Translations under genes and position numbers: made by a program | The notes under the pieces: generated by a model | The model's database searches: none | What the model was told of the DNA's origin: nothing | Seen by the model: the letters and a program-made list of their open reading frames with translations, nothing else | Source of the DNA: Aplectana chamaeleonis | Taxonomy: Eukaryota; Nematoda; Chromadorea; Rhabditida; Cosmocercidae | Length of the DNA stretch: 64,000 nucleotides | NCBI GenBank assembly: GCA_029168955.1 | Contig: JAPDOI010001503.1 | Coordinates: 1-64,000 of the forward strand | Direction: 5' to 3' | Shown here: positions 1 to 11,894 of the stretch, in pieces | Layout: each line of letters begins with the position of its first letter | Numbering within the stretch: position 1 is the stretch's first letter

Positions 1-230
1 CATCTGGCTTCCGATGACGCCTATCAGGACGTCGTCAAAGTGCGTACCTGGCTTCTGATGAGCGTCATCGGAACGTACGTCAAAGTGCTTCTGGCTTCCC
101 TGATGACGTCATCGGAACGTCCATTGAAAAAGTGCATCTGGCTTCTGATGACGTCATCGGGACGTCGTCAAAAGTGCATCTGGCCTTCCTGATGCAGCGT
201 CGCATCAGAACGTCTCGTGAAAAAGTGCCA
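1..230. repeat. Irregular, indel-rich edge of the satellite
   Basis: The first five or so monomers contain many one- to three-base insertions not seen elsewhere: GATGAGCGTC, GTACGTC, TTCCCTGATG, CATTGAAAAAG, GCAGCGTCGCATC and TCTCGTGAAAAA. From about 231 onward the 42-bp period is regular. This looks like either an uncorrected sequence end or real decay at an array edge. Confidence 0.7.
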
Positions 231-1064
231 CTGGCTTCTGATGACGTCATCGGAACGTCGTGAAAAGTGCATCTGGCTTCTGATGACGTCATCGGGACGT
301 TGTCAAAAGTGCATCCGGCTTTTGATGACGTCATCGAAACGTCGTGAAAAGTGCTTCGGGCTTCTGACGACGTCATCGGGACGTCGTGGAAAGTGCTTCG
401 GGAATCTGACGACGTCATCGGGACGTCGTCAAAAGTGCATCTGGCTTCTGATGACGTCATCAGGACGTCGTCAAAAGTGCATCCGGCTTCTGATGACGTC
501 ATCGGAACATCGTGAAAAGTGCATCTGGCTTCTGATGACGTCATCAGAACGTCGTCAAAAGTGCATCTGGCTTCTGATGACGTCATCGGAACGTCGTGAA
601 AAGTGCTTCGGGCTTCTGATGACGTCATCGGAACGTCGTCAAAAGTGCATCTGGCTTCTTATGACGTCATCAGAACGTCGTGAAAAGTGCTTCGGGCTTC
701 TGATGACGTCATCGGAACGTCGTGAAAAGTGCATCTCGCTTCTGATGACGTCATCGGAACGTCGTCAAAAGTGCATCTGGCTTCTGATGACGTCATCGGG
801 ACGTCGTCAAAAGTGCATCTGGCTTCTGATGACGTCATCAGGACGTCGTCAAAAGTGCATCTGGCTTCTGATGACGTCATCGGAACGTCGTGAAAAGTGC
901 ATCTGGCTTCTGATGACGTCATCAGAACGTCGTCAAAAGTGCATCTGGCTTCTGATGACGTCATCGGAACGTCGTGAAAAGTGCTTCGGGCTTCTGATGA
1001 CGTCATCGGAACGTCGTCAAAAGTGCATCTGGCTTCTTATGACGTCATCAGAGCGTCGTGAAAA

Positions 1065-1484
1065 GTGCTTCGGGCTTCTGATGACGTCATCGGAACGTCG
1101 TGAAAAGTGCATCTCGCTTCTGATGACGTCATCGGAACGTCGTCAAAAGTGCATCTGGCTTCTGATGACGTCATCGGGACGTCGTCAAAAGTGCATCTGG
1201 CTTCTGATGACGTCATCGGAACGTCGACAAAAGTGCATCTGGATTCTGATGACGTCGTCGGGACGTCGTCAAAAGTGCTTCGGGCTTCTGATGACGTCAT
1301 CGGAACGTCGTGAAAAGTGCATCTCGCTTCTGATGACGTCATCGGAACGTCGTCAAAAGTGCATCTGGCTTCTGATGACGTCATCGGGACGTCGTCAAAA
1401 GTGCATCTGGCTTCTGATGACGTCATCGGAACGTCGACAAAAGTGCATCTGGATTCTGATGACGTCGTCGGGACGTCGTCAAAA
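1065..1484. repeat. Tandem duplication of a five-monomer block (210 bp)
   Basis: The block beginning GTGCTTCGGG then GTGCATCTCGC at 1065 recurs at 1275, exactly 210 bp later, including the rare CATCTGGATTCTG and GACGTCGTCGGG variants. A related copy of the start lies at 687, which is 378 bp before 1065. Confidence 0.85.
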
Positions 1485-1610
1485 GTGCATCTGGCTTCTG
1501 ATGACGTCATCAGGACGTCGTCAAAAGTGCACCTGGCTTCTGATGACGTCATCGGAACGTCGTCAAAAGTGCTTCGGGCTTCTGATGACGTCATCGGAAC
1601 GTCGTGAAAA

Positions 1611-2114
1611 GTGCATCTGGCTTCTGATGACGTCATCGGGACGTCGTCAAAAGTGCATCTGGCTTCTGATGACGTCATCGGAGCGTCGTCAAAAGTGCAT
1701 CTGGCTTCTGATGGCGTCATCGGAACATCGTCAAAAGTGCATCTGGCTTCTGACGACGTCATCGGGACGTTGTCAAAAAAGCATCCGGCTTTTGATGACG
1801 TCATCGAAACGTCGTGAAAAGTACTTCGGGCTTCTGATGACGTCATCGGGACGTCGTCAAAGGTGCATCTGGCTTCTGATGACGTCATGAGGACGTCGTC
1901 AAAAGTGCATCTGGCTTCTGATGACGTCATCGGAGCGTCGTCAAAAGTGCATCTGGCTTCTGATGGCGTCATCGGAACATCGTCAAAAGTGCATCTGGCT
2001 TCTGACGAGGTCATCGGGACGTTGTCAAAAAAGCATCCGGCTTTTGATGACGTCATCGAAACGTCGTGAAAAGTACTTCGGGCTTCTGATGACGTCATCG
2101 GGACGTCGTCAAAG
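1611..2114. repeat. Tandem duplication of a six-monomer block (252 bp)
   Basis: 1611-1862 and 1863-2114 share the same order of rare variants: GATGGCGTCATCGGAACATC, then TTGTCAAAAAAGCATCC, TTTTGATG and AAGTACTTCGGG. The copies differ at a few bases, for example GACGACGTC against GACGAGGTC near 1755 and 2007. Confidence 0.85.
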
Positions 2115-5100
2115 GTGCATCTGGCTTCTGATGACGTCATGAGGACGTCGTCAAAAGTGCATCTGGCTTCTGATGACGTCATCGGAGCGTCGTCAAAAGT
2201 GCATCTGGCTTCTGATGACGTCATCGGAACGTCGTCAAAAGTGCATCTGGCTTCTGATGACGTCATCGGAACGTCGTGAAAAGTGCATCCTGCTTCTGAA
2301 GAGGTCATCGGGACGTCGTCGAAAAGTGCTTCCGGGCTTCTGACGACGTCATCGGGACTTCGTCAAAAGTGCATCTGGCTTCTGATGACGTCATCGGAAC
2401 GTCGTGAAAAGTGCATCCGGCTTCTAACGACGTCATCGGGACGTCGTCAAAAGTGCATCTGGCTTCTGATGACGTCATCAGAACTTCGCGAAAAGTGCGT
2501 CGGGCTTCGGATGGCGCCATCGGAACGTCTTGAAAACTGCATCTGGCTTCTGATGACGTCATCGGAACGTCGTCAAAAGTGCATCTGGCTTCTGATGACG
2601 CCATCAGAATGTCGTGAAAAGTGCTTCGGGCTTCAGATGACGTCATCGGAACGTCTTGAAAACTGCATTTGGCTTCTGATGACGTCATCGGAACGTCGTG
2701 AAAAGTGCATCCGGCTTCTGACGACGTCATCAGAACTTCGCGAAAAGTGCTTCGGGCTTCAGATGACGCCATCGGAACGTCTTGAAAACTGCATCTGGCT
2801 TCTGATGACGTCATCGGAACGTCGTCAAAAGTGCATCTGGCTTCTGATGACGCCATCAGAATGTCGTGAAAAGTGCTTCGGGCTTCTGATGACGTCATCG
2901 GAGCGTCGTCAAAAGTGCATCTGGCTTCTGATGGCGTCATCGGAACATCGTCAAAAGTGCATCTGGCTTCTGACGAGGTCATCGGGACGTCATCAAAAGT
3001 GCATTTGGCTTCTGATGAAGTCATCGGGACGTGGTGGAAAGTGCTTCGGGATTCTGGCGAAGTCATCGGGACGTCGGCAAAAGTGCATCTGGCTTCTGAT
3101 GACGTCATGAGGACGTCGTCAAAAGTGCATCTGGCTTCTGATGACGTCATCGGAACGTTGTCAAAAGTGCATCTGGCTTCTGATGACGTCATCGGGACGT
3201 CGTCAAAAGTGCATCTGGCTTCTGATGACGTCATCGGGACGTTGTCAAAAAAGCATCCGGCTTTTGATGACGTCATCGAAACGTCGTGAAAAGTACTTCG
3301 GGATTCTGACGACGTCATCGGGACTTCGTCAAAAGTGCATCTGGCTTCTGATGACGTCATCGGAACGTCGTGAAAAGTGCATCCGGCTTCTAACGACGTC
3401 ATCGGGACGTCGTCAAAAGTGCATCTGGCTTCTGATGACGTCATCAGAACTTCGCGAAAAGTGCTTCGGGCTTCAGATGACGCCATCGGAACGTCTTGAA
3501 AACTGCATCTGGCTTCTGATGACGTCATCGGAACGTCGTCAAAAAGTGCATCTGGCTTCTGATGACGCCATCAGAACGTCGTGAAAGTGCTTCGGGCTTC
3601 TGATGACGTCATCGGGACGTCGTCAAAAGTGCATCTGGCTTCTGATGACGTCATCGGAACGTCGTGAAAGTGCATCTGGCTTCTGACGACGTCATCGGAA
3701 CGTCGTCAAAAGTGCATCTGGCTTCTGATGACGTCATCGGAACGTCGTCAAAAGTGCGCATCTGGCTTCTGATGACGTCATCGGAACGTCGTGAAAAGTG
3801 CATCTAGCTTCTGACGACGTCATCGGGACATCGTCAAAAGTGCATCTGGCTTCTGATGACGTCATCAGAACGTCGCGGAAAGTGCTTCGGGCTTCTGATG
3901 ACGTCATCGGGACGTCGTGAAAAGTGCATCTGGCTTCTGATGACGTCATCGGAACGTCGTCAAAGTGCATCTGGCTTCTGATGACGTCATCGGAACGTCG
4001 TGAAAAGTGCATCTGGCTTCTGATGACGTCATCGTGACGTCGTCAAAAGTGCATCTGGCTTCTGATGACGTCATCGGGACGTCGCGAAAAGTGCTTCGGG
4101 CTTCTGATGACGTCATCGGAACGTCGTCAAAAGTGCATCTGGCTTCTGATGACGTCATCGGAGCGTCGTCAAAAGTGCATCTGGCTTCTGATGACGTCAT
4201 CGGGACATCGTCAAAGGTGCATCTGGCTTCTGATGACGTCATCGGGACGTTATCAAAGTGCATCCGCTTCTGATGACGTCATCAGAACGTCGTGAAAAGT
4301 GCTTCGGGCTTCTGATGACGTCATCAGAACGTCGTGAAGAGTGCTCCGGGCTTCTGATGACGTCATCGGAACGTCGTCAAAAGTGCATCTGGCTTCTGAT
4401 GACGTCATCGGAACGTCGTGAAAAGTGCATCTGGCTTCTGATGACGTCATCGGAACGTCGTGAAAAGTGCATCTGGCTTCTGATGACGTCATCGGAACGT
4501 CGTTGAAAGTGCATCTGGCTTCTAATGACGTCATCAGGACGTCGTCAAAAGTGCATCTGGCTTCTGATGACGTCATCGGAACGTCGTGAAAAGTGCATCT
4601 GGCTTCTGATGACGTCATCAGGACGGCGTGAAAAGGGCATCTGGCTTCTGATAACGTCATCGGGTCGTCGTCAAATTGCTTCCGGGCTTCTGATGACGTC
4701 ATCGGAACGTCTTGAAAAGTGCATCTGGCTTCTGATGACGTCATCGGAACGTCGTCAAAAGTTCATCTGGCTTCTGATGACGTCATCGGGACGTTGTCAA
4801 AAGTGCGTCGGGCTTTTGATGACGTCATCGGGACGTCGTGAAAAAGTGCATCTGGCTTCTGATGACGTCATCGGGACGTCGTGGAAAGTGCTTCGGGATT
4901 CTGACGACGTCATCGGGACGTCGTCAAAAGTGCATCTGGCTTCTGATGACGTCATCGGAACGTCGTGAAAAGTGCATCTGGCTTCTAACGACGTCATCGG
5001 GACGTCGTCAAAAGTGCATCTGGCTTCTGATGACGTCATCGGGACGTCGTCAAAGGTGTATCTGGCTTCTGATGACGTCATCAGAACGTCGTGAAAAGTG

Positions 5101-7419
5101 CTTCGGGCTTCTGATGACGTCATCGGAACGTCTTGAAAACTGCATCTGGCTTCTGATGACGTCATCGGAACGTCGTGAAAAAGGCATCTGGCTTCTGATG
5201 ACTTCATCGTAACGTCGTGAAAAGTGCATCCGGCTTCTGACGACGTCATCGGAACGTCGTGAAAAGTGCATCTGGCTTCTGATGACGTCATCGGAACGTC
5301 GTCAAAAGTGCATCTGGCTTCTGATGACTTCATCGGAACGTCGTGAAAAGTGCATCTGGCTTCTGACGACGTCATCGGGACATCGTCAAAAGTGCATCTG
5401 GCTTCTGATGACGTCATCAGAACGTCGCGAAAAGTGCTTCGGGCTTCTGATGACGTCATCGGAACGTCGTGAAAAGTGCATCTGGCTTCTGATGACGTCA
5501 TCGGAACGTCGTCAAAAGTGCATCTGGCTTCTGATGACGTCATCGGAACGTCGTGAAAAGTGCATCTGGCTTCTGACGACGTCATCGGGACATCGTCAAA
5601 AGTGCATCTGGCTTCTGATGACGTCATCAGAACGTCGCGAAAAGTGCTTCGGGCTTCTGATGACGTCATCGGAACGTCGTCAAAAGTGCATCTGGCTTCT
5701 GATGACGTCATCGGAGCGTCGTCAAAAGTGCATCTGGCTTCTGATGACGTCATCAGAACATCGTCAAAGGTGCATCTGGCTTCTGATGACGTCATCGGGA
5801 CGTTGTCAAAAGTGCATCCGGCTTTTGATGACGTCATCGAAACGTCGTGAAAAGTGCTTCGGGCTTCTGATGACGTCATCGGGACGTCGTGGAAAGTGCT
5901 TCGGGATTCTAACGACGTCATCGGGACGTCGTCAAAATTGCATCTGGCTTCAAATGACGTCATCGGAACGTCGTCAAAAGTGTATCTGGCTTCTGATGAC
6001 GTCATCGGGACGTCGTCAAAAGTGCATCTGGCTTCTGATGACGTCATCGGGACGTTGTCAAAAGTGCATCTGTCTTCTTATGACGTCATCAGGACGTCAT
6101 CAAAAGTGCATTTGGCTTCTGATGACGTCATCGGGACGTCGTCAAAAGTGCATCTGGCTTCTGATGACGTCATCGGGACGTTGTCAAAAGTGCATCTGTC
6201 TTCTGATGACGTCATCAGAGTCGTCGTCAAAAGTGCTTCGGGCTTCTGATGACGTCATCGGAACGTCGTCAAAAGTGTATCTGGCTTCTGATGACGTCAT
6301 CGGGACGTCGTCAAAAGTGCATCTGGCTTCTGATGACGTCATCGGGACGTTGTCAAAAGTGCATCCGGCTTTTGATGACGTCATCGAAACGTCGTGAAAA
6401 GTGCTTGGGGCTTCTGATGACGTCATCGGGACGTCGTGGAAAGTGCTTCAGGATTCTGACGACGTCATCGGGACGTCGTCAAAAATGCATTCGGATGACG
6501 TCATCGGGACGTCGTGAAAAGTGCATCTGGCTTCTGATGACGTCATCGGGACGTCGTGAAAAGTGCATCTGGCTTCTGATGACGTCATCGGGACGTCGTG
6601 AAAAGTGCATCTGGCTTCTGATGACGTCATCAGGACGTCGTGAAAAGTGCTTCGGGCTTCTGATGACGTCATAGGTATGTCGTGAATAGTGCATCTGGCT
6701 TCTGATGACGTCATCGGGACGTCGTGAAAAGTGCATCTGGCTTCTGGTGACGTCATCGGGACGTCGTAAAAAGTGTTCGGGCTTCTGATGACGTCATCGG
6801 GACGTCGTGAAAAGTGAATCTGGCTTCTGGTGACGTCATCGGGACGTCGTAAAAAGTGCATCTGGCTTCTGATGACGTCATCGGGACGTCGTCAAAGTGC
6901 ATCTGGCTTCTGATGACGTCATCAGAACGTCGCGAAAAGTGCTTCGGGCTTCTGATGACGTCATCGGAACGTCGGGAAAAGTGCATCTGGCTTCTGATGA
7001 CGTCATCGGAACGTCGGCAAAAGTGCATCTGGCTTCTTATGACGTGATCGGAACGTCGTGAAAAGTGCATCTGGCTTGTGACGACGTCATCGGGACATCG
7101 TCAAAAGCGCATCTGGCTTCTGATGACGTCATCAGAACGTCGCGAAAAGTGCTTCGGGCTTCTGATGACGTCATCGGAACGTCGTCAAAAGTGCATCTGG
7201 CTTCTGATGACGTCATCGGAGCGTCGTCAAAAGTGCATCTGGCTTCTGATGACGTCATCAGAACATCGTCAAAGGTGCATCTGGCTTCTGATGACGTCAT
7301 CGGGACGTTATCAAAAGTGCATCCCGCTTTTGATGACGTCATCGAAACGTCGTGAAAAGTGCTTCGGGCTTCTGACGACGTCATCGGGACGTCGTGGAAA
7401 GTGCTTCGGGAATCTGACG

Positions 7420-7750
7420 ACGTCATCGGGACGTCGTCAAAAGTGCATCTGACTTCTGATGACGTCATCGGAACGTCGTGAAAAGTGCATCTGGCTTCTG
7501 ATGACGTCATCGGAACGTCGTGAAAAGTGCATCTGGTTTCTGATGACGTCATCGGGACGTCGTCAAAAGTGCATCTGGCTTCTGATGACGTCATCAGGAC
7601 GTCGTCAAAAGTGCATCTGGCTTCTGATGACGTCATCGGAACGTCGTCAAAAGTGCATCTGGCCTCTGATGACGTCATCGGGACGTCGTCAAAAGTGCAT
7701 CTGGCTTCTGATAACGTCATAGAGTCGTCGTGGAAATTGCTTCGGGCTTC
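7420..7750. repeat. Recurrent eight-monomer block, copy 1
   Basis: This block starts with a GTGCATCTGACTTC monomer and passes through a CATCTGGTTTCTG monomer. It ends with ATAACGTCATAGAG and GTGGAAATTGCTTCGGG. Further copies with the same order of rare variants begin near 14060, 15195, 16706 and 19470. Two spacings are 1134 and 1512 bp, both multiples of 42. In the copy near 19760-19840 the ATAGAGTCGTCGTGG monomer is itself doubled. Confidence 0.8.
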
Positions 7751-9120
7751 TGATGACGTCATCGGAACGTCTTGAAAACTGCATCTGGCTTCTGATGACG
7801 TCATCGGAACATCGTCAAAAGTTCATCTGGCTTCTGATGACGTCATCGGGACGTTGTCAAAAGTGCGTCCGGCTTTTGATGACGTCATCGAAACGTCGTG
7901 AAAAGTGCTTCGGGCTTCTGATGACGTCATCGGAACGTCGTGAAAAGTGCATCAGGCTTCTGATGACGTCATCGGGACGTCGTCAAAAGTGCATCTGGCT
8001 TCTGATGACGTCATCGGAACGTCGTGAAAAGTGCATCTGGCTTCTTATGACGTCATCGGAACGTCGTCAAAAGTGCATCTGGCTTCTGATGACGTCATCG
8101 GGACGTCGTCAAAAGTGCATCTGGCTTCTGATGACGTCATCAGAACGTCGAGAAAAGTGCTTCGGGCTTCTGATGACGTCATCGGGACGTCGTCAAAAGG
8201 TGCTTCGGGCTTCATGATGACGTCATCGGGACGTCGTGAAAAGTGCATCTGGCTTCTGATGACGTCATCGTAACGTCGTGAAAAGTGCATCCGGCTTCTG
8301 ACGACGTCATCAGCACGTCGTGAAGAGTGCCCCGGGCTTCTGATGACGTCATCGGAACGTCGTCAAAAGTGCATCTGGCTTCTGATGACGTCATCGGAAC
8401 GTCGTGAAAAGTGCATCTGGCTTCTGATGACGTCATCAGAACGTCGTCAAAAGTGCACCTGGCTTCTGATGATGTCATCGGAACGTCGTGAAAAGTGCTT
8501 CGGGCTTCTGATGACGTCATCGGAACGTCGTCAAAAGTGCATCTGGCTTCTGATGACGTCATCGGAACGTCGTCAAAAGTGCATCTGGCTTCTGATGACG
8601 TCATCGGAACGTCGTCAAAAGTGCATCTGGCTTCTGATGACGTCATCGGGACGTCGTCAAAAGTGCATCTGGCTTCTGATGACGTCATCAGAACGTCGTG
8701 AAGAGTGCTCCGGGCTTCTGATGACGTCATCGGAACGTCGTCAAAAGTGCATCTGGCTTCTGATGACGTCATCGGAACGTCGTGAAAAGTGCATCTGGCT
8801 TCTGATGACGTCATCAGAACGTCGTCAAAAGTGCATCTGGCTTCTGATGACGTCATCGGGACGTTGTCAAAAGTGCATCCGGCTTTTGATGACGTCATCG
8901 AAACGTCGTGAAAAGTGCTTCGGGCTTCTGACGACGTCATCGGGACGTCGTGGAAAGTGCTTCGGGAATCTGACGACGTCATCGGGACGTCGTCAAAAGT
9001 GCATCTGGCTTCTGATGACGTCATCGGGACGTCGTCAAAAGTGCATCTGGCTTCTGATGACGTCATCGGAACGTCGTGAAAAGTGCATCTGGCTTCTGAT
9101 GACGTCATCGGGACGTCGTA

Positions 9121-9232
9121 AAAAGTGCATATGGCTCCGGATGACGTGATCGGGACGTCGCCAAAAAACATCGAGCTTCTGATGGCGTGATCGGGACGTC
9201 GCCAAAAGCGCATCGAGCTTCTGATGACCTCA
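9121..9232. repeat. Divergent GCCAAAA monomer block, copy 1
   Basis: Three divergent monomers carry GTGCATATGGC, ACGTGATCGGGACGTCGCC, AAAACATCGAGC and GATGACCTCATC. The same order recurs at about 18980-19150. The palindrome is altered in each (GACGTGATC, GGCGTGATC, GACCTCATC). Confidence 0.8.
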
Positions 9233-11390
9233 TCGGGACGTCGTCAAAAGTGCATCTGGCTTCTGATGACGTCATCGGGACGTCGTGGAAAGTGCTTCTG
9301 GCTTCTGATGACGTCATCGGAACGTCTTGAAAAGTGCATCTGGCTTCTGATGACGTCATCGGAACGTCGTCAAAAGTTCATCTGGCTTCTGATGACGTCA
9401 TCGGGACGTCGTCAAAAGTGCGTCCGGCTTCTGATGACGTCATCGAAACGTCGTGAAAAGTGCTTCGGGCTTCTGATGACGTCATCGGGACGTCGTGGAA
9501 AGTGCTTCTGGCTTCTGATGACGTCATCGGGACGTCGTCAAAGTGCATCTGGCTTCTGATGACGTCATCGGAACGTCGTGAAAAGTGCATCTGGCTTCTG
9601 ATGACGTCATCGGGACGTCGTCAAAAGTGCATCTGGCTTCTGATGACGTCATCGGGACGTCGTCAAAGTGTATCTGGCTTCTGATGACGTCATCGGGACG
9701 TCGTGAAAAAGTGCTTCGGGCTTCTGATGACGTCATCGGAACGTCTTGAAAACTGCATCTGGCTTCTGATGACGTCATCGGAACGTCGTGAAAAAGGCAT
9801 CTGGCTTCTGATGACTTCATCGTAACGTCGTGAAAAGTGCATCTGGCTTCTGACGACGTCATCGGGACGTCGTCAAAAGTGCATCTGGCTTCTGATGACG
9901 TCATCGGAACGTCGTGAAAAGTGCATCTGGCTTCTGATGACTTCATCGGGAAGTCGTCAAAAGTGCGTCTGGCTTCTGATGACGTCATCAGAACGTCGCG
10001 AAAAGTGCTTCGGGCTTCTGATGACGTCATCAGGACGTCGTCAAAAGTGCATCTGGCTTTTGATGACGTCATCGGGACGTCGTCAAAAGTGCATCTGGCT
10101 TCTGATAACGTCATAGAGTCGTCGTGGAAATTGCTTCGGGCTTCTGATGACGTCATCGGAACGTCTTGAAAACTGCATCTGGCTTCTGATGACGTCATCG
10201 GAACATCGTCAAAAGTTCATCTGGCTTCTGATGACGTCATCGGGACGTTGTCAAAAGTGCGTCCGGCTTTTGATGACGTCATCGAAACGTCGTGAAAAGT
10301 GCTTCGGGCTTCTGATGACGTCATCGGGACGTCGTGGAAAGTGCTTCGGGATTCTGACGACGTCATCGGGACGTCGTCAAAAGTGCATCTGGCTTCTGAT
10401 GACGTCATCGGAACGTCGTGAAAAGTGCATCTGGCTTCTAACGACGTCATCGGGACGTCGTCAAAAGTGCATCTGGCTTCTGATGACGTCATCGGGACGT
10501 CGTCAAAGGTGTATCTGGCTTCTGATGACGTCATCAGAACGTCGTGAAAAGTGCTTCGGGCTTCTGATGACGTCATCGGAACGTCTTGAAAACTGCATCT
10601 GGCTTCTGATGACGTCATCGGAACGTCGTGAAAAAGGCATCTGGCTTCTGATGACTTCATCGTAACGTCGTGAAAAGTGCATCTGGCTTCTGACGACGTC
10701 ATCGGGACGTCGTCAAAAGTGCATCTGGCTTCTGATGACGTCAACAGAACGTCGCGAAAAGTGCATCTGGCTTCTGATGACTTCATCGGTAAGTCGTCAA
10801 AAGTGCATCTGGCTTCTGATGACGTCATCAGAACGTCGCGAAAAGTGCTTCGGGCTTCTGATGACGTCATCGGAACGTCGTCAAAAGTGCATCTGGCTTC
10901 TGATGACGTCATCGGGACGTCGTCAAAGGTGCATCTGGCTTCTGATGACGTCATCAGGACGTCGTCAAAAGTGCATCTGGCTTTTGATGACGTCATCGGA
11001 ACGTCGTCAAAAGTGCATCTGGCCTCTGATGACGTCATCGGGACGTCGTCAAAAGTGCATCTGGCTTCTGATAACGTCATAGAAACGTCGTTGAAAGTGC
11101 TTCGGGATTCTGACGACGTCATTGGGACGTCGTCAAAAGTGTATCTGGCTTCTGATGACGTCATCAGAACGTCGTGAAAAACTCTTCGGGCTTCTGATGA
11201 CGTCATCGGAACGTGTTGAAAACTGCATCTGGCTTCTGATGACGTCATGGGAACGTCGTGAAAAGTGCATCTGGCTTCTGATGACGTCATCGGGACGTCG
11301 TCAAAAGTGTATCTGGCTTCTGATGACGTCATCAGAACATCGCGAAAAGTGCTTCGGGCTTCTGATGACGTTATCGGAACGTCGTGAAAA

Positions 11391-11894
11391 GTGAATCTGG
11401 CCTCTGACGACGTCATCGGAACGTCGTCAAAAGTGCATCTGGCTTCTGATGACGTCATCGGGACGTCGTCAAAAGTGCATCTGGCTTCTGATGACGTCAT
11501 CGGAACGCCGTCAAAAGTGCATCTGGCCTCTGATGACGTCATCGGAACGTCGTCAAAAGCGCATCTGGCTTCTGATGACGTCATCGGGACGTCGCGGAAA
11601 GTGCTTCGGGCTTCTGATGACGTTATCGGAACGTCGTGAAAAGTGAATCTGGCCTCTGACGACGTCATCGGAACGTCGTCAAAAGTGCATCTGGCTTCTG
11701 ATGACGTCATCGGGACGTCGTCAAAAGTGCATCTGGCTTCTGATGACGTCATCGGAACGCCGTCAAAAGTGCATCTGGCCTCTGATGACGTCATCGGAAC
11801 GTCGTCAAAAGCGCATCTGGCTTCTGATGACGTCATCGGGACGTCGCGGAAAGTGCTTCGGGCTTCTGATGACGTCATCGGAACGTCGTGAGAA
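11391..11894. repeat. Tandem duplication of a six-monomer block (252 bp)
   Basis: 11391-11642 and 11643-11894 are nearly identical. Both carry the GTGAATCTGGCC start, ACGCCGTCAAAAG, GCGCATC and CGCGGAAAGTGC in the same order. Confidence 0.88.
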
